From Cellulomonas dongxiuzhuiae (GTDB taxonomy: Bacteria; Actinomycetota; Actinomycetes; Actinomycetales; Cellulomonadaceae), in NCBI RefSeq assembly GCF_018623035.1, contig NZ_CP076023.1:2542001-2606000 (forward strand): 64,000 nt of DNA, in the 5' to 3' direction. Positions 54,228 through 64,000 of the stretch are shown in pieces; position 1 is the stretch's first letter; every line of letters starts with the position of its first letter. The position numbers and the translations under genes were made by a program. Below the pieces are notes generated by a model that was not told the DNA's origin, ran no database searches, and saw only the letters and a list, made by a program, of their open reading frames with translations.

Positions 54228-54686
54228 TCAGCGCGCGGGGATCTGCGCGATCTCCGTCACGTCGTACCAGAGCAGGTCCCGCTCCTCCAGGCGCTCGATC
54301 GCCGCCTCGTCCCCCCCGGCCGCCGCAGCGACGTCCGCGGCGGCCGCAGGCTCGTCGACGTGGACGCTGACCATCTGGCTGAGGTCGACGCCGCACACCA
54401 CCTCCACCGCGGACGGCACCGGCGGGTCGTCCAGGCCGCGCACGCAGGCCTCGGGCACGTCGGCCGCGACCACGACCCGCAGCGACGGCGCGTCAGGGGT
54501 GCCTGCCAGCAGCAGCAGGGACCCGTCGGCGGCGGCCGCCTGGGCGGCGTACTCCCAGCCCTCGTCGTCCTCGTCGGGCCACAGCGCGCGCAGCGCCGGG
54601 GTCACGCCGTGCGCCACGCGTGGCGCCAGGAGCACCGGGGAGACGTTCTGGAGCTCGGCGAGGGTCACGGGCAGGTAGACGCGCAC
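54228..54686 (-). CDS. DUF6912-like actinobacterial protein
   Basis: A 152-aa soluble acidic protein: VRVYLPVTLAELQNVSP, then GVTPALRALWPDEDDEGWEY, LLLLAGTPDAPSLRVVVAAD, and a C-terminal LEERDLLWYDVTEIAQIPA. It resembles the small Micrococcales family annotated DUF6912; function unknown. GTG 54686. It lies just downstream of the CpaE-like gene on the same strand. Confidence 0.8.
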   Translation of the reverse strand: MRVYLPVTLAELQNVSPVLLAPRVAHGVTPALRALWPDEDDEGWEYAAQAAAADGSLLLLAGTPDAPSLRVVVAADVPEACVRGLDDPPVPSAVEVVCGVDLSQMVSVHVDEPAAAADVAAAAGGDEAAIERLEERDLLWYDVTEIAQIPAR

Positions 54687-54712
54687 GTGCCCAGTGTGCC
54701 GCTGCCGCGCGC

Positions 54713-55957
54713 TCAGCCCACCGGTACCCGGCCCACCGGCGCGTCGGCCCGTACCGTGGCCGCGACCTCCGCGGCCAGCGCGGCCAGGCTGCGTCGTGCG
54801 GGCGAGCCGGGCGCCACCTCCCGCAGCGCGCGGCCCTCGAGCATCGCGGCGTCCACCGCCGGCCGGTCCTCGGGCACGAGCAGGACCTCCTCGACGCCGG
54901 CGTACCGCGCGAGCGCGGCGGCGACGGCCTCGCCCGGGCGCGACCCCGCGACGGTCGGGCGCACGCGGTTGACCACCACGCGCCGGGTCAGGGCGAGGCC
55001 GCGGTCCGCCGCGTCGGCCAGCGCACGTACGAGGCGCTGGACGCCCACCGGATCGGCGGTGCCGACGACCACGACGAGGTCCGCCTGCTCGAGGGTGGCC
55101 AGGGTCGCGGCGTTGCGCGCCGGGGCACGCGTGTCGTAGCTGAGCATCTCGTCCTGCTCGAGGCAGAAGCCCGTGTCGACCACCGTGACGTCCGCCAGCG
55201 CTCGCGCCTGCGAGAGGACCAGCTCGAGCGAGCTCGCGGGCAGCTCGGGCCAGCGGTCGGCGCGCGAGATCCCCGACAGCAGCCGCAGCTCCGGCAGCAC
55301 CACGGGGGCGAGCCGTGCGAGCGTCGCGAGTTCCAGCGCCCCCTGCCCGGCGGCCCGCGCGGCCGCGGCCACGCCGGGCGCCTCGTCCAGCACGCCCAGG
55401 ACCTGCGCGACCACACCGCCGTACGTGTCCGCGTCGACGAGGAGCGTCGGCCGGCCGAGCGCCGCCAGCTCGGCCGCGAGGTTGACCGCGACGAAGGTGC
55501 GACCCGGCGCACCCGTCGGGCCCCAGACCGCGACGGTCGTCCCGTGCCGCGTGGGCGCCACCGGTTCCGGTGCCGCGACCGGTGCCATCTGCCCCCCGCC
55601 GAGCACCGACAGCGCCTCGCGCACGACGTCCGGGACGCCACCGTCGACGTCGACGTCGACGACGAGGTCCGCGCCGTGCGCGGTGAGCCGCTCCGCGAGC
55701 CACGGTCGCGACGGGTCGCCCAGCCCGACGACGCGCACGCCGCACCGGTGCAGGACCGCGACCGCCTCACGGTCGAGCCGGTCGAGGTCCCCCGACACCA
55801 CGGCCAGACCGCCCAGCCCGGCCTCCGCGGCGGCCAGCAGCTCGGTCAGGTCGGCGCAGCGTCGCGTCACGGACAGCCGCCCGCCCGAGCCCTCGACGGC
55901 CTGCACGATCGCGGACTCGGCCGCCCCCTGGACCGCGCACAGCACCCCGACGCCCAC
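54713..55957 (-). CDS. CpaE/MinD-like P-loop ATPase with atypical Walker A
   Basis: A 414-aa protein. Residues 1-120 form a degenerate receiver-like domain (LAVVSGDLDRLDREAVAVLH). A SIMIBI ATPase follows: VAVWGPTGAPGRTFVAVNLA (142-161), DADTYGG (switch) and VTVVDTGF (Walker A'/B area). In standard MinD/ParA proteins the P-loop is KGGxGKT; here it is GPTGAPGRT, with Arg153 at the Lys position and no N-terminal signature Lys. Such variants are known in CpaE/TadZ-type proteins used in pilus placement. No pilin or secretion ATPase is nearby. GTG 55957 begins 1 nt after the SAF stop. Confidence 0.85.
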   Translation of the reverse strand: MGVGVLCAVQGAAESAIVQAVEGSGGRLSVTRRCADLTELLAAAEAGLGGLAVVSGDLDRLDREAVAVLHRCGVRVVGLGDPSRPWLAERLTAHGADLVVDVDVDGGVPDVVREALSVLGGGQMAPVAAPEPVAPTRHGTTVAVWGPTGAPGRTFVAVNLAAELAALGRPTLLVDADTYGGVVAQVLGVLDEAPGVAAAARAAGQGALELATLARLAPVVLPELRLLSGISRADRWPELPASSLELVLSQARALADVTVVDTGFCLEQDEMLSYDTRAPARNAATLATLEQADLVVVVGTADPVGVQRLVRALADAADRGLALTRRVVVNRVRPTVAGSRPGEAVAAALARYAGVEEVLLVPEDRPAVDAAMLEGRALREVAPGSPARRSLAALAAEVAATVRADAPVGRVPVG

Positions 55958-55958
55958 G

Positions 55959-56627
55959 TCAGGCCCCCGGCACCGGGACGACGTCGACGGTGCCGCCGCC
56001 GGCGAGCGCGCCGAGGACCTCCGGGAGGTCCTCGACCGGGACCAGCACGTGGACCGTGCGGGCGCCGCCGCTCGCGAACGCCCCGTCGGCGCTGCTGAGC
56101 TCGGCGACCGTGAGCGCCGTGGCGAGCTCGCGCGGCGTGACGTCGACGCCCGTCGCGTCCGCCGGCGCGGCCGGGCCGCGTTCCGGCGTGAACCACAGGT
56201 CGACGCGGGACCCCGCACCCAGACCGCTCGGCGCCGGTCCCGACAGGGTGACCGGGACGGCACGGACGTCGAGGTCCGCGGCGTCCCCCACCGCCGCCGC
56301 CGGGACGAGCTCACCGGCGCCGACGGTCCGCAGCAGCACCGCCGCGTCGGCCAGCGGCTCGTCGGCGCGCAGGTAGCCGTCGACGTGGTCGGCGAGCCGG
56401 ACGTCGGCGACCACCAGGACGGACGACGTCAGGGCGGTGCCCGGCACCAGCACGTCGCGTGCCACGTACACGGGGACGGTGCGCTGGGCGGTCGTGACGG
56501 CCCAGCTCCCGAGGGCGACGGACGCCGCGATGAGGGCCAGCCCCACGAGCAGCCGAGGGTCGCGCCAGCCGGGACGGCGCAGGCGTGCGGCCGTCGGGGC
56601 GGGCAGGTCGAGCAGGGAGGTGTCCAC
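55959..56627 (-). CDS. SAF domain protein (CpaB/RcpC-like)
   Basis: A 222-aa protein with one transmembrane helix (about 27-47, LLVGLALIAASVALGSWAVT) followed by an extracytoplasmic SAF domain (RTVPVYVARDVLVPGTALTS). GTG 56627 has AGGAG 5 nt upstream. The CpaB-SAF/CpaE pairing with the next gene is the normal Flp/Tad arrangement, but no other tad gene is here. Confidence 0.85.
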   Translation of the reverse strand: MDTSLLDLPAPTAARLRRPGWRDPRLLVGLALIAASVALGSWAVTTAQRTVPVYVARDVLVPGTALTSSVLVVADVRLADHVDGYLRADEPLADAAVLLRTVGAGELVPAAAVGDAADLDVRAVPVTLSGPAPSGLGAGSRVDLWFTPERGPAAPADATGVDVTPRELATALTVAELSSADGAFASGGARTVHVLVPVEDLPEVLGALAGGGTVDVVPVPGA

Positions 56628-56814
56628 GAAGGCTCCTGGTCAGGGGGCAGCAGGTGGCGGCGTGCCACCGCCGAGGCGGTCGAGCCGGCGTGCGTGGTCG
56701 AGGCCGGCCGGGGCGGCACGACGAGTGTGGCGTGCGCGAGGGGCCCCGCGGGGGGGTTCCTCCGCAGCCTGTGGACAACGGTCCGGGCAGCACCCGCCGT
56801 GCGAGACTGCGAGC

Positions 56815-57039
56815 ATGGCACCGAGGTTCCTGACGCTCGCCGACGTGTCCGAGATCCTCAACATCTCGGCGCCCCAGGCGTACGCGCTCGTCCGCTCCGG
56901 CGAGCTGCCCGCGATCCAGATCGGGGGGCGCATGCAGTGGCGCGTCGAGACCGACGAGCTGGAGCGGTACATCGAGCGCATGTACGCGGAGACCCGGGCG
57001 CGCACGACGCACGGGACGCCCTCCGAGGGCTCCGTCTGA
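56815..57039 (+). CDS. Small MerR/excisionase-like HTH protein
   Basis: A 74-aa DNA-binding protein: FLTLADVSEILNISAPQAYA is the helix-turn-helix, followed by LVRSGELPAIQIGGRMQWRV (winged-turn) and a basic tail. It resembles AlpA/BldC-type and Tad-associated small regulators of actinobacteria. ATG 56815. Divergent from the SAF gene, which it may control. Confidence 0.85.
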   Translation: MAPRFLTLADVSEILNISAPQAYALVRSGELPAIQIGGRMQWRVETDELERYIERMYAETRARTTHGTPSEGSV

Positions 57040-57060
57040 GCGAGCCGGTGGCGGCGCCCC

Positions 57061-57624
57061 TCACCGCGACACCACCGCGAGCAGGGCACCGAACGGCACG
57101 CTGACGCCGCGGCCCGCCGGTGTCACCTGCGTCAGGTCGAGGTGGTCGGCCCCGACCCGGTCGAGCCGTCCGGTGAGCACCCCCGCGTCGGTCCGCACGG
57201 TGACGACCACCCGGTCCCGCGCGAGCGCCCGCAGGACGTGACCGAGGCCGAGCGCCGACTCGAGCCGGCCGGCAGGCGGCGCCACGCTCGCGCCCAGGCC
57301 CTCGACGGCCCGGACGGCCGCCGTCGGGACGACCGCCCGACGACCGGCCCCCAGATCCAGCAGCACCCACTGCGCCGCAGCGTCGACCACGACCCCGTCG
57401 AGCGGTTCCCCGTGGGCCGTCGCGATGCGCAGGCGCCCGCCGGTCGCCGCACGCAGGCGGTCCGCCAGGGCCACCCGGCCGCGCTCGGCACGCGTCAGCT
57501 CGGCGACGTCCCACCGCGCCTCCTCGGCGCGGCCGGCAGCCAGCTGGCCCTCGAGGTCCGCGAACAGCTGCTCCCACCGGTGGGAAGGGGCAGGAGGCCG
57601 CGCCCCGGTGCTGTCGCCACTCAC
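57061..57624 (-). CDS. Unrecognised protein with beta-rich C-terminal domain
   Basis: A 187-aa soluble protein. N-terminal helix-rich part (HRWEQLFADLEGQLAAGRAE), then repeated strands (LRIATAHGEPLDGVVVDAAA, VVVTVRTDAGVLTGRLDRVG, GVSVPFGALLAVVS) that look like Sm-like barrels. I do not recognise a family. GTG 57624 lies 7 nt after TAGGGT and has no ribosome-binding site. Convergent with the HTH gene and divergent from the LysM gene. Confidence 0.75.
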   Translation of the reverse strand: MSGDSTGARPPAPSHRWEQLFADLEGQLAAGRAEEARWDVAELTRAERGRVALADRLRAATGGRLRIATAHGEPLDGVVVDAAAQWVLLDLGAGRRAVVPTAAVRAVEGLGASVAPPAGRLESALGLGHVLRALARDRVVVTVRTDAGVLTGRLDRVGADHLDLTQVTPAGRGVSVPFGALLAVVSR

Positions 57625-57631
57625 GGACCGG

Positions 57632-57637
57632 ACCCTA
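57632..57637 (-). promoter_or_regulatory. -10 hexamer of the 57061-57624 gene
   Basis: TAGGGT on the minus strand, 7 nt before GTG 57624. Confidence 0.5.
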
Positions 57638-57684
57638 CTGGACATATCGCCCGGACTCGACTACACCTGGCACCACCAGACTTT

Positions 57685-57710
57685 ATCAAACGACATCAAA
57701 CGACATCAAC
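57685..57710. repeat. 10-bp direct repeats before the LysM gene
   Basis: ATCAAACGAC at 57685-57694 and 57695-57704, then ATCAAC (57705-57710). AT-richer than its surroundings; directly before the GAGGAG ribosome-binding site of the LysM gene. Possible regulator or RNA-binding site. Confidence 0.6.
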
Positions 57711-57720
57711 GAGGAGCAAC

Positions 57721-58617
57721 GTGCCTGACCGACCGAGGAACCTCGCCGGGCGCCCGCCCCATCCGGCTGCCACCGCCGTCGGGCTCGTCCTGGCCGGCAC
57801 CGCGGCGCTCGCCGTCGCGGCCGCCCTCGGCCTGTGGGTCGCCGATCACGTCGCGTCCACGCAGCTGTGGCGTGTCGAGACGGTCGTCGCACCGCTCGTC
57901 GTGGCGGTCGGCGCGCTGGCCGCAGCCTGGGTCGGCGTGTCGGCACTGGTCGCCGGCGCCTGCGCCGCGGTCCGGTCCGCAGGCGGTGCGTGGCGCGGCG
58001 GCGAGGCGGCCGTGCACCGGTGGGCGCCGGGCCTGGTCCGCCGCGCGCTGGCCGTCGCCCTGGCGGCGGGTGTCGGCCTGACCGGCGTCGTCGGCGCCCA
58101 CGCGACCGCCGACGCACCGCCTGATGCCGTGGTCGTCACCGTCGACCTCGGCTGGACGCCCACCGCGACGGACCTCGCACCACCGTCAGGAGGGGACGCC
58201 GGGGCGGCCCTGACCGGCGCTGGCCCGTCCGAGACCGTCCCGCCCGACGCGGTCCCGGCGGGCGCCGCCACGTCCGATGCTCCACCGGCCGACGAGACGC
58301 CACCCCCCGTCACGCCGGACACGCACACCGAGCCCGGCCGCGCGGCGGACGTCGTGCCGGTGGTGGCGCAGGTGCCCGCCGTCACGGAGCCGGCGCCGGC
58401 CGCACCGCCCGCCGGCAGGGTCGAGGTCCACCCCGGCGACACGCTGTGGGGACTCGCGGCGCGTGCTCTGGGACCCGGCGCGTCCGACGCCGCGATCGCC
58501 GCCGAGTGGCCGCGGTGGTACGCGGCGAACGCGGCGACCATCGGGCCCGACCCCGACGTCCTGCAGCCCGGCCAGGTGCTGGTCGTCCCCTCGCACCCCG
58601 ACGGAGGTGCCCGGTGA
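57721..58617 (+). CDS. LysM-domain membrane protein
   Basis: A 298-aa membrane protein: three hydrophobic segments near 19-42 (AVGLVLAGTAALAVAAALGL), 57-82 and 106-126, then a Pro/Ala/Thr-rich spacer and a C-terminal LysM module (about 233-290: VEVHPGDTLWGLAARALGPG, ending LQPGQVLVVP). LysM should bind peptidoglycan outside the membrane. GTG 57721 with GAGGAG 4 nt upstream. Its stop overlaps the next gene (GTGA). Confidence 0.88.
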   Translation: MPDRPRNLAGRPPHPAATAVGLVLAGTAALAVAAALGLWVADHVASTQLWRVETVVAPLVVAVGALAAAWVGVSALVAGACAAVRSAGGAWRGGEAAVHRWAPGLVRRALAVALAAGVGLTGVVGAHATADAPPDAVVVTVDLGWTPTATDLAPPSGGDAGAALTGAGPSETVPPDAVPAGAATSDAPPADETPPPVTPDTHTEPGRAADVVPVVAQVPAVTEPAPAAPPAGRVEVHPGDTLWGLAARALGPGASDAAIAAEWPRWYAANAATIGPDPDVLQPGQVLVVPSHPDGGAR

Positions 58618-59273
58618 CCACCCTCCCCCACGACGACGTCATGCCGACGGCGGTCGAGGACGCCGTCGCGCGGCTGGACGCGGGCGCACCGCCCCCACCG
58701 TCACACGCGCCGGAACGGCGCCTCACCTCGGTCGTCGCACCGGACGCCGGTGCGACGGACGGCGTGGGCGCGCCTCGCCCGGACCCGCGTCCGCGGCTGC
58801 GGCTGGTCCCGGCTCTGCCGCCCGCCCGCACCACGCCCGCCTCGGGGCCGGTCGTGCCGCCGCTGCTGCGGGAGCGCGGACGCCGGGCCGGGTCGGACCA
58901 CGACGTGCGGACGTCCGAGCCGGACGACGAGCGCGGTGCCGCACCGGTCACCGACGCCGGCCGGTTCGCCCACGGCGTCGGGCTCGCGTGCGTCGAGGTC
59001 GTGCTGGGACGCCGACCGCCGGGCCAGCTCGCGCGGTGGGTCGCCCCGGAGGTGCTCGAGTCCCTGCAGGAGACGGCCGCGCTGATCCGGCGGGCGGGTG
59101 TGCTGACCCACGCCAGGCGCCCGGCGGCCCGCCGCGTCCGGGTGTGCCCGGTGGACCGTCACACCGCCGAGGCCTGCCTGGTGGTGGACGACGGGGTCCG
59201 GGTGCGCGCGGTCGCCCTGCGGCTCGAGGCGCACCGTGGTGCGTGGCGCGTCACGACGCTGGAGATCGGCTGA
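58614..59273 (+). CDS. Rv3235-family protein
   Basis: A 219-aa protein: a Pro/Arg-rich disordered N-terminal half (to about 115) and a conserved C-terminal domain (FAHGVGLACVEVVLGRRPPG through GAWRVTTLEIG), the Rv3235 type. In M. tuberculosis the homologue is also near secA. Function unknown. Coupled to the LysM gene by a 4-nt overlap. Confidence 0.85.
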   Translation: MTTLPHDDVMPTAVEDAVARLDAGAPPPPSHAPERRLTSVVAPDAGATDGVGAPRPDPRPRLRLVPALPPARTTPASGPVVPPLLRERGRRAGSDHDVRTSEPDDERGAAPVTDAGRFAHGVGLACVEVVLGRRPPGQLARWVAPEVLESLQETAALIRRAGVLTHARRPAARRVRVCPVDRHTAEACLVVDDGVRVRAVALRLEAHRGAWRVTTLEIG

Positions 59274-59298
59274 ACGTCCCTCGGCGCAGGGTCGCGGG

Positions 59299-59330
59299 CC
59301 CGGTCCGCGGGCCGGGAGCCACGGACCGGG
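59299..59330. terminator. Hairpin between Rv3235-family gene and secA
   Basis: 9-bp stem CCCGGTCCG / CGGACCGGG (59299-59307, 59322-59330), 14-nt loop, between two convergent stops. Confidence 0.7.
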
Positions 59331-59342
59331 ACACCGCGCGGG

Positions 59343-62162
<2,820 letters not shown>

Positions 62163-62219
62163 GCAACTCTCCCGACGTCGTTGGCGCCCGTCCGCTCACG
62201 GCATCGGGGCGTGCGTGTC

Positions 62220-62239
62220 GCCCGGCCGCTCGACCGGGC
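62220..62239 (-). terminator. Hairpin after the AlkX gene
   Basis: GCCCGG / CCGGGC (62220-62225, 62234-62239), 8-nt loop, in the 119-nt gap between the AlkX-like gene and secA. Confidence 0.5.
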
Positions 62240-62281
62240 CCGACCATCGTAGGCGAGCCACGGGACCAGCGGGGTCGTCGT

Positions 62282-63568
62282 TCAGCCCGCGGCAGCGGGG
62301 AGCTCGCGCACGAGCGCGGCGGCGAGGCTGCCGGACGCGTCCGGCCCGACGCGGACGTCGGTCAGCCCCAGCCACCCGGCCATCGTCCAGAGCTCGGCCG
62401 CGAGCTCGTGCGCGACCTCGCCGTCCCCGGGTGCTCCCGAGAGCACGTCGCCCGCGGGAGCCGGCGCCCGGTGCACGGCAGGCACGCGCAGGACACCCGC
62501 GCGCCGGTCCGCCTTGAGGTCCACGAGGGCCACCATCCGCTCGCCGAGCAGGAACGGCAGGACGTAGTACCCCCAGACCCGTGCCGCGGCCGGGACGTAG
62601 ATCTCGATGCGGTAGCGCAGGTCGAACAGCGCCTCGGTCCGCGTGCGCTCCCACACGAGGGGGTCGAAGGGGCTGAGCAGCGCCCGCCCCCGTGCGCGGC
62701 GCGGCACGTGCGCGTCCCGGTGCCGGTACAGCGGGCCGCGCCAGCCCTCGACCTCCACCGGCCGGAGCACCCCGTCGGCGACGAGCTCCGCGACGACCGC
62801 GCTCGTCGGAGCGACGGCGGTGCGCCAGTGGTCCGCCAGGCACCGCACGCTCGCCACGCCGTGGGCGCGCGCGGCGATCTCGACCAGCCGTCGGCGCGCG
62901 GTCGCCTCGTCGGCCTGCGGCGCAGCGAGCACGTCCGGCGGGAGCACCCGGTCGGGACGGTCGAAGCGACGTTCGAACTGGGGGTTGCGACCGGCGGTCG
63001 TGAGCTCGCCCACGTAGAAGAGGTGCTCGAGCGCGCGCTTGGCGTCGGTCCCCGACCACCCCCACGCCGCCGAACGCCGACCGTCGCCGCCGAGGATCTC
63101 CTGCACCTCCCGCGCGGTGACCGGGCCCCGCTCGTCGACGATGCCGCGGACTGTCGCGACCTCCGGGGAGCGGCCCACGGGGACGCCGTGCAGCGTGTCC
63201 CCCCGCCGCTCCACCGCCGCACGATTGCCGGCGTGCTTGAACGCCAGGTCACGGAACGTCGCGGGCGGCACGAGCGACGCCTCGTGCGCCCACGTCTCGA
63301 CCAGGCGGCGCGGCGGCCGCGACGTCGCGCGGTCCAGCGCTGCGACGTCCCACGCACCGACGCGCGAGTAGACGGGCATGAGGTGGGCCCGCGCCAGCAC
63401 GTTGACCGAGTCGACCTGCAGCAGCCCGAGCCTGTCGACGACCCGCTGCAGCTCGCGCGCACCGGCCGGGAGCGACCGGGCCGGCCGGGGACGGTCGAGG
63501 CCGGAGGCGTGCAGGACGGCGCGGCGTGCCTGTGACCGGGTCAGCCTCTCCGGGCGGGTGTCGACCAT
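62282..63568 (-). CDS. alkX: Winged-helix DNA glycosylase, AlkX/YcaQ type
   Basis: A 428-aa HTH_42-superfamily glycosylase related to E. coli YcaQ, which unhooks DNA interstrand crosslinks. The catalytic Q-x-D motif is present as Q51-V52-D53 in LGLLQVDSVNVLARAH, placing it in the AlkX rather than AlkZ (QxQ) branch. Winged-helix segments follow (GPVTAREVQEILGGDGRRSA; LSPFDPLVWERTRTEALFDL). ATG 63568 is chosen; an in-frame ATG ten codons upstream is an alternative. Confidence 0.88.
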   Translation of the reverse strand: MVDTRPERLTRSQARRAVLHASGLDRPRPARSLPAGARELQRVVDRLGLLQVDSVNVLARAHLMPVYSRVGAWDVAALDRATSRPPRRLVETWAHEASLVPPATFRDLAFKHAGNRAAVERRGDTLHGVPVGRSPEVATVRGIVDERGPVTAREVQEILGGDGRRSAAWGWSGTDAKRALEHLFYVGELTTAGRNPQFERRFDRPDRVLPPDVLAAPQADEATARRRLVEIAARAHGVASVRCLADHWRTAVAPTSAVVAELVADGVLRPVEVEGWRGPLYRHRDAHVPRRARGRALLSPFDPLVWERTRTEALFDLRYRIEIYVPAAARVWGYYVLPFLLGERMVALVDLKADRRAGVLRVPAVHRAPAPAGDVLSGAPGDGEVAHELAAELWTMAGWLGLTDVRVGPDASGSLAAALVRELPAAAG

Positions 63569-64000
63569 GCCCCCGATCCTGCCCGGTTCCCCTGACATCG
63601 ACGCCGCACGCCCGACGGCCGGCCGGCCGCACCGGGAACTGAATCCTTTCTCACCTCGCGCGTCCACGCGCGTGACGCCGAGCGCACGTCCGGCCGCAAG
63701 TTTCGCTCCATCACGGCGCGGCGGACGCCCGCCTCACCCCGCCTGGCGCACCACGACGCGGCACAGGCGCGCTGCTCAGCACGCCACGGCGAGGAGGCAT
63801 CCGATCGCCCGGGGCGGCCGACGCACCCGAATCGCTTCAGCGAAGGCAGGGTCGCAGTCGAAAGTTTTCCGAAACATTCTCGCAGTACTTGACGGGCACC
63901 GTGCCCCGCGACGAACGTCGTTGCCCGGCCGCCGATCTCTCGGCACGCGTGGCGGTCAGGACCGCACTCCCGGTGCCGGGCGGACCGCGCCGTCCGGCAC
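63569..64000. other. Gene-free end region, probable control region of a rightward gene
   Basis: 432 bp with no supported gene. It holds locally AT-richer stretches, including CGAAAGTTTTCCGAAAC at 63859-63875, CGCAAGTTTCGC at 63695-63706, and a GGGCAC-C-GTGCCC palindrome (63894-63906) next to TTGACG (63889-63894). This pattern suggests regulatory DNA for a gene starting right of the window. Confidence 0.5.
63858..63882. promoter_or_regulatory. GAAA/TTTC operator-like element
   Basis: Alternating GAAA and TTTC half-sites: GAAAG (63860-63864), TTTTCC, GAAAC (63871-63875). Sites of this form precede polysaccharide-degradation genes in some actinobacteria. Assignment is by resemblance only. Confidence 0.42.

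Overview
This window looks like chromosomal DNA of a high-G+C actinobacterium of the order Micrococcales, most likely Cellulomonas or a close relative. The evidence is very high G+C with strong third-position GC bias, many GTG starts, a secreted GH11 xylanase with a Gly-rich linker and a CBM2-like domain, an NdgR-type IclR regulator divergent from leuCD, and a gene order (leuCD-murA-plsC-gpsA-ddl-thiL-rpmB-DAK2-recG-rsmD-coaD-DUF177-rpmF-rnc-mutM) familiar from actinobacteria. The species assignment is inference. I see no insertion sequence, prophage, CRISPR array or rRNA.

Layout. 1-4.3 kb: the 5' two-thirds or so of ppc (cut by the window edge), a divergent MarR regulator coupled to a 77-aa protein, the xylanase and a small DUF1330-like gene. 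4.4-7.9 kb: tRNA-Ala, then (reading leftwards) a 51-aa membrane protein, nadD, a Pro/Ala-rich membrane protein, rsfS and a histidine phosphatase. 8-12.9 kb: proB and proA, and the rplU-rpmA-obg operon with a clear promoter. 13.2-16.5 kb: a long RNase E/G. 17-26.6 kb: cydABDC coupled to a GAF-GAF histidine kinase, a convergent NarL/DevR-type regulator, and a 2-hydroxyacid dehydrogenase. 26.6-30.3 kb: coaD, a coiled-coil protein, DUF177, rpmF, rnc, mutM.

30.3-35.3 kb: a more variable stretch with an acetyltransferase, a trans-acting enoyl-reductase-like oxidoreductase, a class A beta-lactamase lipoprotein, and an RsbQ-RsbP energy-stress pair. 35.3-42.6 kb: rsmD, an ABC exporter pair, recG, a DAK2 protein and divergent rpmB. 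42.7-50.5 kb: an acetyltransferase, thiL, a DUF3515 lipoprotein, ddl, a cystathionine-type PLP enzyme, gpsA, plsC, murA. 50.6-53.7 kb: leuC-leuD and divergent ndgR. 53.8-54.1 kb: tRNA-Glu and tRNA-Gln. 54.2-59.3 kb: a less characterised cluster (DUF6912-like, CpaE-like ATPase, SAF protein, small HTH protein, an unrecognised protein, LysM membrane protein, Rv3235-family protein). 59.3-63.6 kb: secA and an AlkX/YcaQ-type DNA glycosylase. The last 430 bp has no gene and looks like a control region for a rightward gene beyond the window.

Most genes are housekeeping. The more interesting signals are: (i) a respiratory cyd operon coupled to a DosS-like kinase that keeps a candidate heme-ligand motif; (ii) the RsbQP pair; (iii) a recurring leaderless design in which a TANNNT hexamer lies 6-7 nt before the start codon; (iv) a CpaE-like ATPase with Arg in place of the Walker A Lys; (v) a 51-aa membrane protein ahead of nadD.
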